A stretch of 32,847 nucleotides of DNA from positions 1 to 32,847 of the forward strand of contig JAIBBF010000030.1 in the NCBI GenBank assembly GCA_019694795.1, given 5' to 3'. Position 1 is the stretch's first letter. Every line of letters begins with the position of its first letter. The translations under genes were made by a program, and so were the position numbers. The notes below the pieces were generated by a model. It made no database searches and was not told where the DNA came from. It saw only the letters and a program-made list of their open reading frames with translations. This document shows, in pieces, positions 8,853-16,900 of the stretch. The stretch comes from Flavobacteriales bacterium (GTDB lineage Bacteria; Bacteroidota; Bacteroidia; Flavobacteriales_D; UBA2798).

Positions 8853-8884
8853 TTTTAGCAACAAGCAGAATCGAGGGCTTTTCC
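8833..8884 (+). promoter_or_regulatory. Competing antiterminator helix for terminator 2
   Basis: GGAAAATCCC at 8833-8842, inside the end of leader ORF 2, pairs with GGGCTTTTCC at 8875-8884 with a single T/C mismatch. The second segment is the complete left arm of terminator 2, so the two helices exclude each other. Cys32 of the leader (8817-8819) lies 13 nt before the first segment, and the stop codon lies 8-10 nt after it. Confidence 0.6.
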
Positions 8885-8909
8885 AAAACAGGAGAAGCCC
8901 TTTTTTTTT
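8875..8909 (+). terminator. Intrinsic terminator 2 (attenuator candidate)
   Basis: GGGCTTTTCC (8875-8884) pairs with GGAGAAGCCC (8891-8900), one T-G wobble, loop AAAACA, followed by nine T residues. It stands after leader ORF 2 and 20 nt before the 46-codon ORF. No matching A-run on the left, so it serves the + strand. Confidence 0.92.
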
Positions 8910-8929
8910 AACCATAAAAACAAAAAATC

Positions 8930-9070
8930 ATGCAGCTTACAGAAACACAACGTCAATTGTTCCTTGCCATTTCAGTTCGACTTGCCAATGCCAACCAGGA
9001 ATTAAAAGTGGAGAAAATACAGAAGAAAAGTGGTGCAGAAAAAAAGAAAAAGTTACCGCTTAGCGTGTAA
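8930..9070 (+). CDS. Small basic protein of unknown function (46 aa)
   Basis: The ORF begins after an A-rich stretch downstream of terminator 2 and ends with TAA at 9068-9070, overlapping the 3' end of smpB (minus strand) by 11 bp. The product starts [15 protein letters not shown], looks helical, and has eight Lys in its second half (QKK, EKKKK). It contains one Met and no Cys. I recognise no family. It is the only gene-like sequence that read-through of the two upstream terminators could express, so it is the candidate target of the attenuators. It may also be a chance ORF. Confidence 0.4.
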   Translation: MQLTETQRQLFLAISVRLANANQELKVEKIQKKSGAEKKKKLPLSV

Positions 9071-9518
9071 TCTTTTTTGCACGGTCCATCTCACGTTTGG
9101 CGTCCTTCAGTTTAAGGTCGTCGCGTTTATCGTATAATTTCTTTCCGGTTGCCAATGCAATTTTCAATTTGGCCAATCCTTTTTCATTGATAAAAAGTTC
9201 AAGCGGAATAAGCGTTGTCCCTTTCACTTTCAGCTCCCGGATAATTTTGGCAAGCTCGTTTCGGTTGAGCAATAATTTGCGGTCGCGATTTGGAACATGG
9301 TTATTATAACTTCCGGGTTCATATTCGGCAATATGCATTCCTTTAATGAACAATTCGCCATTATGAATAAAACAATAGCCTTCGTTGATGCTGGCTTTAC
9401 TTTCGCGAATGGATTTTATTTCTGTACCGGTTAACACCATTCCGCATACATACACATCATTCAAATGATATTCGAAGGAAGCTTTTTTATTGCGGATGCT
9501 GATGTTGGTTTTAGACAT
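9060..9518 (-). CDS. smpB: SsrA-binding protein SmpB
   Basis: 152 residues, usual length for SmpB. The OB-fold body shows the conserved [30 protein letters not shown] and [14 protein letters not shown] segments and ends in the basic tail [14 protein letters not shown]. With tmRNA it rescues ribosomes stalled on truncated mRNAs and tags the nascent chain; the tmRNA gene is not in this window. The start at 9518 is fixed by a -7 box ending 4 nt upstream. The 3' end overlaps a small convergent ORF by 11 bp, so read-through transcripts could be antisense to smpB. Confidence 0.97.
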   Translation of the reverse strand: MSKTNISIRNKKASFEYHLNDVYVCGMVLTGTEIKSIRESKASINEGYCFIHNGELFIKGMHIAEYEPGSYNNHVPNRDRKLLLNRNELAKIIRELKVKGTTLIPLELFINEKGLAKLKIALATGKKLYDKRDDLKLKDAKREMDRAKKITR

Positions 9519-9522
9519 AGCA

Positions 9523-9530
9523 CAAAGATA
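9523..9530 (-). promoter_or_regulatory. -7 box of smpB, leaderless type
   Basis: TATCTTTG on the minus strand, a perfect TAnnTTTG, ends 4 nt before the smpB ATG. No clear TTTG at -33. The transcript should have almost no 5' leader. Confidence 0.6.
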
Positions 9531-9552
9531 GCTAAAAGTAGCTTGCGGACAT

Positions 9553-10380
9553 TTAACCTAATGCCACATCGAGAATCATCATCACCAGGAATCCTCCAAT
9601 AAATCCAAGCGTAGCCACATCTGTATATTTATCGCGCTGGGTTTCGGGAATTACTTCTTCCACCACTACATAAATCATAGCTCCAGCAGCAAATGCCAAT
9701 GCAAAAGGTAAAATTGGTTCCATATAAATAACGGCAATTGCTCCTACTACACCTGCAATGGGTTCAACGATGGCGGAAAGCTGACCATAAAAAAAACTTT
9801 TCCTTCTGCTGACGCCTTGTCGACGCAACGGCATCGCCACCGCAATTCCTTCCGGGAAATTTTGAATTCCGATACCAATTGCCAAAGCAATAGCAGCAGA
9901 AAAAGCAGCTGGATCCATTCCATTTGCTGCAGCGCCAAACAGCACACCCACAGCTAATCCTTCCGGAATATTATGCAATGTAATGGCCAACACCAACAAG
10001 GTAGTGCGATGCCATTGCGTTTTCATTCCTTCCGATTCTTCTTCGTTGTAATTAATGTGCAAGTGAGGCAGCCATTTATCGAGACCAAACAAAAACAAAG
10101 CCCCCAATAAAAACCCAACCGCCGCCGGCATCCATGGTGCAGAAGGATATAAATTTTCCGACCATTCGATACTCGGATTTAAGAGCGACCAAAAACTTGC
10201 AGCCACCATTACACCTCCGGTGAAACCTAACATGGCATCCAATAATCCGCGATGCATGGTTTTAAAAAAGAAAACCAGTGCAGCACCTGCGGCAGTAACC
10301 AGCCAGGTAAAAGTGGTTGCAATTAATGCCGACCATACCGGTCCAATACTGATAAAATATGCTTCCAATCCGTCTTTCAT
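9553..10380 (-). CDS. ZIP family divalent metal transporter (GufA/ZupT-like)
   Basis: 275 residues with about eight hydrophobic segments. The two metal-site helices read [11 protein letters not shown] and [14 protein letters not shown], the ZIP signature in TM4 and TM5. The loop before TM4 is short and acidic (NYNEEESEG) rather than His-rich. ZIP proteins carry Zn, Mn or Fe into the cytoplasm; the metal is not decided by the sequence. The gene starts 4 nt after the stop of the DtxR/MntR-type regulator, so both are one operon, and manganese or iron uptake under that regulator is the likeliest role. Confidence 0.92.
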   Translation of the reverse strand: MKDGLEAYFISIGPVWSALIATTFTWLVTAAGAALVFFFKTMHRGLLDAMLGFTGGVMVAASFWSLLNPSIEWSENLYPSAPWMPAAVGFLLGALFLFGLDKWLPHLHINYNEEESEGMKTQWHRTTLLVLAITLHNIPEGLAVGVLFGAAANGMDPAAFSAAIALAIGIGIQNFPEGIAVAMPLRRQGVSRRKSFFYGQLSAIVEPIAGVVGAIAVIYMEPILPFALAFAAGAMIYVVVEEVIPETQRDKYTDVATLGFIGGFLVMMILDVALG

Positions 10381-10384
10381 TACT

Positions 10385-11050
10385 TTATTTTTTTCTGACC
10401 AACATATTTCTGGTTACGACATTCGACAGGGTCAATTGTTTTTTATCCTTCAACTCAATACGAACCGACCGGTCGAATTCAAACATTTCTAATAATTTAA
10501 ATTGTGTACCCAGCACCAGATTGTTCTGGTCGAGATAAATGAGAAAAGCAGAGCTCGTATCTGAAACTCCCGTTACAATTAAGCGATCTCCAACCTGGGC
10601 ATCTGATAATAAAAAGGATTCCGAACGTGAAGCAAATTTTCCGTTTTTATCGGGAATGGGATCCCCATGTGGATCGAAGCGGGGATGATTTAAAAATGCA
10701 TCAAGCGAATCGATGAGTTTTATACTTTGAATGTGCTCCAGCTGTTCCGCAATTTCATGCACTTCGTCCCAACCAAATTTTAATTTCTCCACCAAAAAAA
10801 CTTCCCACAAACGATGTTTACGAATGGTATCGACCGCAATTTTTTTCCCCTCCTTCGTTAAGCCTACCCCCTGGTACTTTTCGTAGTTGACCAGTTTTTT
10901 ATCGGACAACTTTTTAATCATGTCCGTAACCGACGAAGCCTTGGTATTTAATTTCTCGGCAATTGAATTGGTATTCACTCCCAAACCCTTTCCATCCCAC
11001 AAGCCATAAATCGCCTTCAGGTAATTTTCTTCTGTAAAGCTCAATTTCAT
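10385..11050 (-). CDS. mntR: DtxR/MntR family metal-dependent transcriptional regulator
   Basis: 221 residues. Residues 1-65 are the winged helix-turn-helix (FTEENYLKAIYGL, NTNSIAEKLNTKASSVTDMI, GVGLTKEGK). Residues 70-145 are the dimerisation and metal-binding domain with HRLWEVFLVEKL, WDEVHEIAEQLEHI and NHPRFDPHGDPIP. About 150-220 form an SH3/FeoA-like domain. The family represses metal importers when bound to Mn(II) or Fe(II). It is co-transcribed with the ZIP gene and divergent from a TonB-dependent receptor, and a palindrome in the shared upstream region is a plausible site. The -7 box ends 4 nt before the ATG. The symbol is used for the family; iron (IdeR/DtxR-like) sensing is possible. 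Confidence 0.9.
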   Translation of the reverse strand: MKLSFTEENYLKAIYGLWDGKGLGVNTNSIAEKLNTKASSVTDMIKKLSDKKLVNYEKYQGVGLTKEGKKIAVDTIRKHRLWEVFLVEKLKFGWDEVHEIAEQLEHIQSIKLIDSLDAFLNHPRFDPHGDPIPDKNGKFASRSESFLLSDAQVGDRLIVTGVSDTSSAFLIYLDQNNLVLGTQFKLLEMFEFDRSVRIELKDKKQLTLSNVVTRNMLVRKK

Positions 11051-11054
11051 GAAC

Positions 11055-11062
11055 CAAAGATA
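11055..11062 (-). promoter_or_regulatory. -7 box of the mntR-ZIP operon, leaderless type
   Basis: TATCTTTG on the minus strand ends 4 nt before the regulator ATG. A TTTG at 11081-11078 lies only 15 bp upstream, shorter than the usual 17-23. The operator palindrome at 11089-11104 sits just upstream, near -36 to -51. Confidence 0.6.
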
Positions 11063-11088
11063 AATATTTTATTATATCAAAATAAATT

Positions 11089-11104
11089 TTTAGACTTGTC
11101 TAAA
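11089..11104. promoter_or_regulatory. Palindromic operator candidate for the DtxR/MntR-type regulator
   Basis: TTTAGACTTGTCTAAA: perfect 7-bp arms around a TT centre. It lies in the 79-bp divergent region between the metal regulator and the TonB-dependent receptor, overlapping the likely -7 region of the receptor promoter. Size and TTTAG..CTAAA arms agree with known DtxR/MntR-family sites, which makes repression of both sides by metal-bound regulator likely. Confidence 0.7.
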
Positions 11105-11108
11105 TTTT
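11101..11108 (+). promoter_or_regulatory. Possible -7 box of the TonB-dependent receptor gene
   Basis: TAAATTTT differs from TAnnTTTG at the last base and ends 21 nt before the ATG at 11130. Its first four bases overlap the operator palindrome, which would let a bound repressor block it. Confidence 0.35.
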
Positions 11109-11119
11109 ATATGTCATTT

Positions 11120-11139
11120 ATCTAAAACAATGTTTAGAT
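11120..11139. promoter_or_regulatory. Second inverted repeat with related half-sites across the receptor start codon
   Basis: ATCTAAA (11120-11126) and TTTAGAT (11133-11139) are perfect inverted arms with a 6-bp spacer that contains the ATG. The half-sites match those of the upstream palindrome (GTCTAAA/TTTAGAC) except at the outermost base, but face the other way. It may be an auxiliary binding site or chance in AT-rich DNA. Confidence 0.35.
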
Positions 11140-13364
11140 TACTATTAATAATCAAGCTATTACTCCTTTCGATCACAACAGGATGGACGAGAAATATCGA
11201 AATTTCAATTCTGGAGGAAGGCAGCCGGCAAGCGATTCCCTATGCCAATGTGTTGATTGTAAACCATGGTAAAGGAAGTATCAGCAATGCGAATGGGTTG
11301 GTAAAAATGGAAGTTCCATCGGATTCTTTCGTACTCCGCATTTCGGCTCTTGGTTATTCAACCAAAGAAATCACCTATGAAAAAGGGAATGAAAATATTC
11401 GTGATTCGGTTTTTCTCTCCATCGAATTTTCGGAACTGGACGAAGTGGTCATCAGTGGTACACTGGAAGAAAGAACCATTATGAAATCTCCTATACCGAT
11501 AGAAGTGTACCATATTGGTTTTTTACGTAAAAATCCATCGCCTTCATTGTTTGAATCGCTACAAAACATCAATGGTGTTCGTCCACAAATCAACTGCTCG
11601 GTCTGCAACACCGGCGATATCCACATTAACGGAATGGAAGGTCCCTACACTATGATCTTGATCGACGGTATGCCAATGGTTTCCGGATTGGGAAGTATCT
11701 ACGGATTGAGCGGTATTCCTTCGGCACTGATTCAACGCATAGAAATTGTAAAGGGTCCAGCCTCCACCTTATATGGATCGGAAGCGGTGGGTGGATTAAT
11801 TAATGTAATTACTCAAAGTCCCTTACAAGCCCCGCGATTGGTAATTGAAAGTTACGCCAGTTCATGGTTGGAAAAAAACCTTGATGCAGGATTAAGTTTT
11901 AAAGCAGGAAAGCAGAATTCCTTATTGGGAATTAATTATTTCCATTATGGAAATCCGGTTGACAATAACGGAGATGGTTTTACGGATTTAACTTTGCAAC
12001 ACCGCATTTCAGTTTTTAATAAATGGAATTTTGCCAGAAAAAATTCGAAGGAATTTTCACTGGCTGCCCGTTATGTTTATGAAGACCGATGGGGTGGTCA
12101 AATGAACTGGAGCAGTGATTTTAGAGGTGGCGACAGTATTTATGGCGAATCGATTTACACGGGCAGGTTTGAATTTTTTGGTAAATACGATATTCCATTG
12201 AGAAAAATGGAATCGGCCATTCAATTTTCATTTTCCGATCATCGCCAGAATTCTGCCTATGGAAATAATTTGTTCAATGCTTCGCAGGACATTTCCTTTC
12301 TGCAATACCGCATCATTGGGAATAAGGGTCCACACCAATTCACAAGCGGTGCTGCATTGCGAACCACCTGGTACAACGACAATACATTTTTAACTCAATC
12401 TGAAACCGGTGCGGATAGTCTTCACCTGGTGAACTTACCGGGTATTTTTTTACAGGATGAAATTAAAATCAATGCATCAAACCGGGTGTTAGTGGGAAGC
12501 AGAATTGATCATCACCCGCAGCACGGGTGGATTTATTCGCCGCGTTTAAATTACCAATGGGGAAAGGATGAAAAACAAACCTTAAGGGCCGGAATTGGAA
12601 ATGGCTTTAGGGTGGTTAATTTATTTACGGAAGAACATGCGGCCATGACGGGATCGAGGAGTATTATTATTCCCGAAAAATTACTGCCGGAAAAATCATG
12701 GAATGCACAAGTGAACTACCGGCGCAATTTTTTTCTGACGAACTGGAACGGAAGTATGGAGAGCACTGTTTTTTACACCTTGTTCTCTAATAAAATTATG
12801 CCTGATTATTTTAGTGTTCCCGATGCCATTGTATTCTCCAATTTAAAAGGCACTGCCGTTTCGAGAGGTGTAGGGATAAATAGTGACTGGAATTTTAAAA
12901 ACCGTTTAAAAATCAGTCTCGGGGCAACTTTTATGGATGTATTTCGTATAGAGGACGGCGAAAAAAAGCAGCAGGTGCTAACAGAACACTTTTCAGGCGT
13001 ATTCAGTATTAGTTATTCCTTTTTAAAATGGGGAATTAATCTCGATTATTCCGGATCGATATATGGCCCGATGGACCTTCCGCTTCAGGAGCATGATTTC
13101 CGCGCTCCACAATCGCCCTGGTACAGTATTCAGAATATTAAAATCAGCAAGACCATCAAAGGGAAATGGTCGGTATTCGCCGGTGTAAAAAACCTGTTGA
13201 ATTTTGTACCTCCCGCCTACTCGATTATGCGTCCGTTCGACCCTTTTGACCAACAAGTTTCGGATCCTGTGCAAAATCCATTTGGATATCGTTTTGATAC
13301 TAGCTATGTTTATTCCTCCTTTCAAGGCATAAGAACCTATTTTGGCATGAGGTATCAGTTATGA
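11130..13364 (+). CDS. TonB-dependent receptor, probably for metal chelate uptake
   Basis: 744 residues. Signal peptide about 1-20, then a carboxypeptidase-regulatory-like domain at about 22-105 (GSRQAIPYANVLI, GYSTKEITY), a plug at about 115-235 (TMILIDGMPMVSGLGSIYGL, IEIVKGPASTLYGSEAVGG, INVITQSP) and a 22-stranded-type barrel to the C-terminus. The plug carries a CxxC pair, Cys156-Ser-Val-Cys159. These receptors import ferric or other metal chelates, haem or vitamin B12 across the outer membrane with TonB-ExbBD energy. The shared control region with the DtxR/MntR-type regulator and ZIP transporter suggests a metal ligand. The next gene, a thioredoxin-like protein, overlaps by 4 bp. Confidence 0.93.
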   Translation: MFRLLLIIKLLLLSITTGWTRNIEISILEEGSRQAIPYANVLIVNHGKGSISNANGLVKMEVPSDSFVLRISALGYSTKEITYEKGNENIRDSVFLSIEFSELDEVVISGTLEERTIMKSPIPIEVYHIGFLRKNPSPSLFESLQNINGVRPQINCSVCNTGDIHINGMEGPYTMILIDGMPMVSGLGSIYGLSGIPSALIQRIEIVKGPASTLYGSEAVGGLINVITQSPLQAPRLVIESYASSWLEKNLDAGLSFKAGKQNSLLGINYFHYGNPVDNNGDGFTDLTLQHRISVFNKWNFARKNSKEFSLAARYVYEDRWGGQMNWSSDFRGGDSIYGESIYTGRFEFFGKYDIPLRKMESAIQFSFSDHRQNSAYGNNLFNASQDISFLQYRIIGNKGPHQFTSGAALRTTWYNDNTFLTQSETGADSLHLVNLPGIFLQDEIKINASNRVLVGSRIDHHPQHGWIYSPRLNYQWGKDEKQTLRAGIGNGFRVVNLFTEEHAAMTGSRSIIIPEKLLPEKSWNAQVNYRRNFFLTNWNGSMESTVFYTLFSNKIMPDYFSVPDAIVFSNLKGTAVSRGVGINSDWNFKNRLKISLGATFMDVFRIEDGEKKQQVLTEHFSGVFSISYSFLKWGINLDYSGSIYGPMDLPLQEHDFRAPQSPWYSIQNIKISKTIKGKWSVFAGVKNLLNFVPPAYSIMRPFDPFDQQVSDPVQNPFGYRFDTSYVYSSFQGIRTYFGMRYQL

Positions 13365-13870
13365 TGTGGCTGCATAAACGAAATAAAATTGTTTTGTTCA
13401 CCCTGGTGATGTGCTGTTTATTGCTCAATACTTCCTTATTCGCTCAAAAAACAAAAACAAAACCTCAAATCAATTGGCTTACCTGGGAACAGCTTGCTGA
13501 CTCGATGAAGGTGAAACCAAAACCGATTTTTATTGATATTTATACCAGTTGGTGCGGTCCGTGCAAAATGATGGACAAAAAAACATTTCCGAATAAGTAT
13601 GTCATTCGCGCCATGAATGAAAATTATTACGCCGTTAAACTGGATGCAGAAACCAGAGATACCATTGTGTTTCGCGGAAAAAAATACGGGTGGAAAGAAG
13701 TGCGCGACGGTAAAGGAGCCAATTCACTGGCAATAGAAATCGGCTGGGAATCGAATACCTTAAGTTATCCTACACTTGTCATTCTAGACAAAGCCTACCA
13801 AATGGTTTATCGTTATCCATCCTTTCTATATGCAATGATGCTGGAGGAAGTACTGGTGCAGTTTAAATGA
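13361..13870 (+). CDS. Thioredoxin-fold protein with WCGPC motif, secreted
   Basis: 169 residues. The start ATGATG overlaps the receptor stop by 4 bp, implying translational coupling. Residues about 8-29 form a signal peptide or anchor (KIVLFTLVMCCLLLNTSLFA), so the protein works in the periplasm. The thioredoxin active site is Trp64-Cys-Gly-Pro-Cys68, in FIDIYTSWCGPCKMMDKKTF, and the cis-Pro region is SYPTLVILD. The length and DUF255/thioredoxin_7-like pattern point to a disulfide reductase or isomerase. Being coupled to a receptor with a CxxC in its plug, it may keep those cysteines reduced or help assembly; this is inference. No strong terminator follows; only a 5-bp stem (TTCCG/CGGAA) was seen before the next, convergent gene. 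Confidence 0.88.
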   Translation: MMWLHKRNKIVLFTLVMCCLLLNTSLFAQKTKTKPQINWLTWEQLADSMKVKPKPIFIDIYTSWCGPCKMMDKKTFPNKYVIRAMNENYYAVKLDAETRDTIVFRGKKYGWKEVRDGKGANSLAIEIGWESNTLSYPTLVILDKAYQMVYRYPSFLYAMMLEEVLVQFK

Positions 13871-13902
13871 TTTTATTATCCTTCCGCCCGGAAAGAACAA
13901 TG

Positions 13903-16900
13903 CTATTTTATTTTAATGGCACAAACCAAAATATCATCGATCTGTTCTAAATCGCCTCTCCAGTTTTCGATGGTGGTTTTGAATTTATGTTGTTGTTCTG
14001 AAAGCGAAAGATGATGGATTGATTTTATCAATTCTTTCATGCGTGAATACTTAAATTTCTTACCACCGGCTTTTCCGCTTGGAAGATTTTCCCCGCCAAA
14101 CTGATCAGCATAGCCATCGGTAAAGAGGTAAATAATATCACCGCTTTGTACGTTGATTACGGTGGACTGAAATCCGGTAACTTCACCATAATGCATTCCC
14201 ACGGGCATTTTATCGGGAACAAACTCCAATAATTCTCCATTGCGCATTATCCAAACCGGATTATTAGCCATAGCGACTTTAATCGTTTTTCTACTTTCCG
14301 ATAAGGAAATCATTACCGCATCCATTCCATCTCTGGTTTCGAATCGCCCATCGGCATTTAATGCATGAATAATTTCCGCACGAACGAAATCAAATATTTT
14401 AGCGGGATCAGAAATCTTTTTCTCACGAACAGCTTCATTGATGAATGCAATATTCAGCAGACTCATAAATGCACCGGGAACGCCATGTCCGGTACAATCC
14501 GCCACACAAAACAACATTTCCTGTTCAGCCCCATTTTGATTCACGCCTGCCCAATAAAAATCACCACTCACCACTTCTCTCGGCTGGTAATAAATAAAAT
14601 AATCGTCGAGTTTCTCCTTTAATAATTCCTCCGAAGCAAATAAGGCACCTTGTATGCGTTTTGCATAGGTCATAGAATCCAGAATCTCTTTATTCTTCTC
14701 GGCAAGCATGGCATTTTTAACCGACAATTCAGAAGTCCGTTCTTTAACCTGCAATTCAAGTTTTCGCTGATTTTCGCGTAAGGTTCTGGTCCGGTTCCAA
14801 ATGAAAAACCAAATGATAAAGGCCACAATTAATAACACCGTAATTCTAAACCACCAGGTCATGTAATACGGCGGTAAAATGCTAAATGAAAATTTAGTTA
14901 TGTCCGACCAGGTTTTTCCATCGATGCTGGCCTGAACCTTAAATACATAATCTCCAGCTTCGAGATTGGTGTAGGTTTGCTGATCATCACTTGTTGTGTG
15001 AAACTCTTCTTCTATTCCATTTTTCTCCAACGAAAACCGGTACTGAACATTCTCCTGTTCACTGGGAAAAAATGATCGGTATTGTATGGTGATGATGCGT
15101 TCATTAAAAGTAAAAATGGGATTTTGGGGAACCAAAAACTCCAAATCGATTCCGTCGGTTTTAATCGTTTTCTGATTTTCCCAATCGTAATTCTGATAAA
15201 ACAATTGAATGCCATTAATTTTTGGTGCAGGTAATTTAATCTGTGCCTGAATTTTTGCAGGAGAGAAACGGGTGAGACCTTTTGAAGTTCCTAACCAAAC
15301 CTGATCATCTCCCTCCACACAAATTGCGGCAGGAGCTACATCATTACCAATGAATCCCGAATTAAAACCGTAGGTGTTTTCAATCGACAACTGATTTTTT
15401 TCTATGCGTACTTTTTGAAATCCTTTTTCCGTTCCTAAATACCAGCTATCACCCGATTTTTCAATGGCCCAAACCACAGAGGTGACTAATCCATCTTGTG
15501 CCGACCAGGTTTTAAATGTGCTGCCATTAAATTCTGTAAATCCACCATAAGAAGCGAGATAAACCTTTCCCTGATCAAAGGCGATGTCCCAAATGATATC
15601 CTGTGGTAATCCCTCTTTTCGGGTATAATTTTTAAACTGATGATTTTCCAACACCGATAATCCGGCGAGTGTTCCGCAATAGATTTTACCATCGGGTGCC
15701 ACTCCAACGGAATAGATTTTATCGGATAACAATCCTTCTGCTTCCGTGAAATGTTCAAATTTATCATTCGAAAACAAATACAATCCCGAAAAAGTTCCGA
15801 TTACAATTTTACCATCCGGACCTTCATCGATCGACCAAACCGTTTTTGCTGTAAATCCATCCTTCTCCGAAAAATGCTGAAGATTTCCATTGGCATAACG
15901 ATAGAGTCCATCGCGAAATGCTCCTATCCAAATTGCACCGCTTTTGTCCTTATGCAATGCAAAAATTAATTCTGCCTTTAGTTTGTCATTAAAAGTTTCG
16001 CGGCGAATTTCATTTTTTTCTGTATTGAGAATGTAGAGTCCTCCACCACGTGTACCTAGCCATAATTCACCATTTATTTTTTTCACCTCCATGATGTAAG
16101 GAGTGCTGATACCATCGTATGCACTATAATGCAAAAATTGAGGTGCAGAAAGAAATTGGAGTCCACCACCATCCGTACAGATCCAAATTTTTCCAAATGA
16201 ATCTTTATACAATTGCCAAACCCGTTCGCTTCTTAATCCATTTTCGGAATGGTAATGATAGTGTTGGTTTCCATCCAAAATATAAATCCCGCTACCCCAG
16301 GTGGAAATCCATATTTGTCCCCCATTTCCCAAAACCAGATCATTGAAGGATTCGGAAGCGGGAGGACGAATAAACAAGGTGTTAACTGAACCCTGAATAT
16401 CGATTTTTATACAGAGTGAATCATTAATTGCGATGATTTGTCCCGCCCCATCCCGTGCCATTTTTTTTACGGAAATGGTAAATTGATTTAATGATTTAAA
16501 ATCGGAAGTCGCGTGATGGATGCCTGATTTTGCTGCAATAAAAAATCCGCCCTTGCCATCCGCTTCAATATCGAAAATGGTTTCAATCTGTAGATCGGTA
16601 GTTACTTTTTTGATCTCCCCATTCTCTTCTTTGTACAATCCACCAGTAGCGCCAATGAACAATTGATGGTCGATCTCCTTAACAAAATAGATTTTTTCCG
16701 TTGAAGAAGAATCCAGTGTAATAATGCGAATGGTTTTATTGTTTTCAATTACACAAAAAGGAATTCCGGAACCGCCATACCAAACTCTGCCTTTGGAATC
16801 GGCAAAAATCATGGTGCTTGAATTGGCCGGCAAATTTTCTTCTTCACTGAGTGAACGAATTTCTTTTCCATCGAAACAAAAAATCCCACTTCCATCCGTT

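Noticed and set aside
13871-13902. Terminator between the thioredoxin and sensor-phosphatase genes
   Set aside because: Only a 5-bp stem (TTCCG/CGGAA) with a 2-nt loop and no U-run is present; too weak to annotate.
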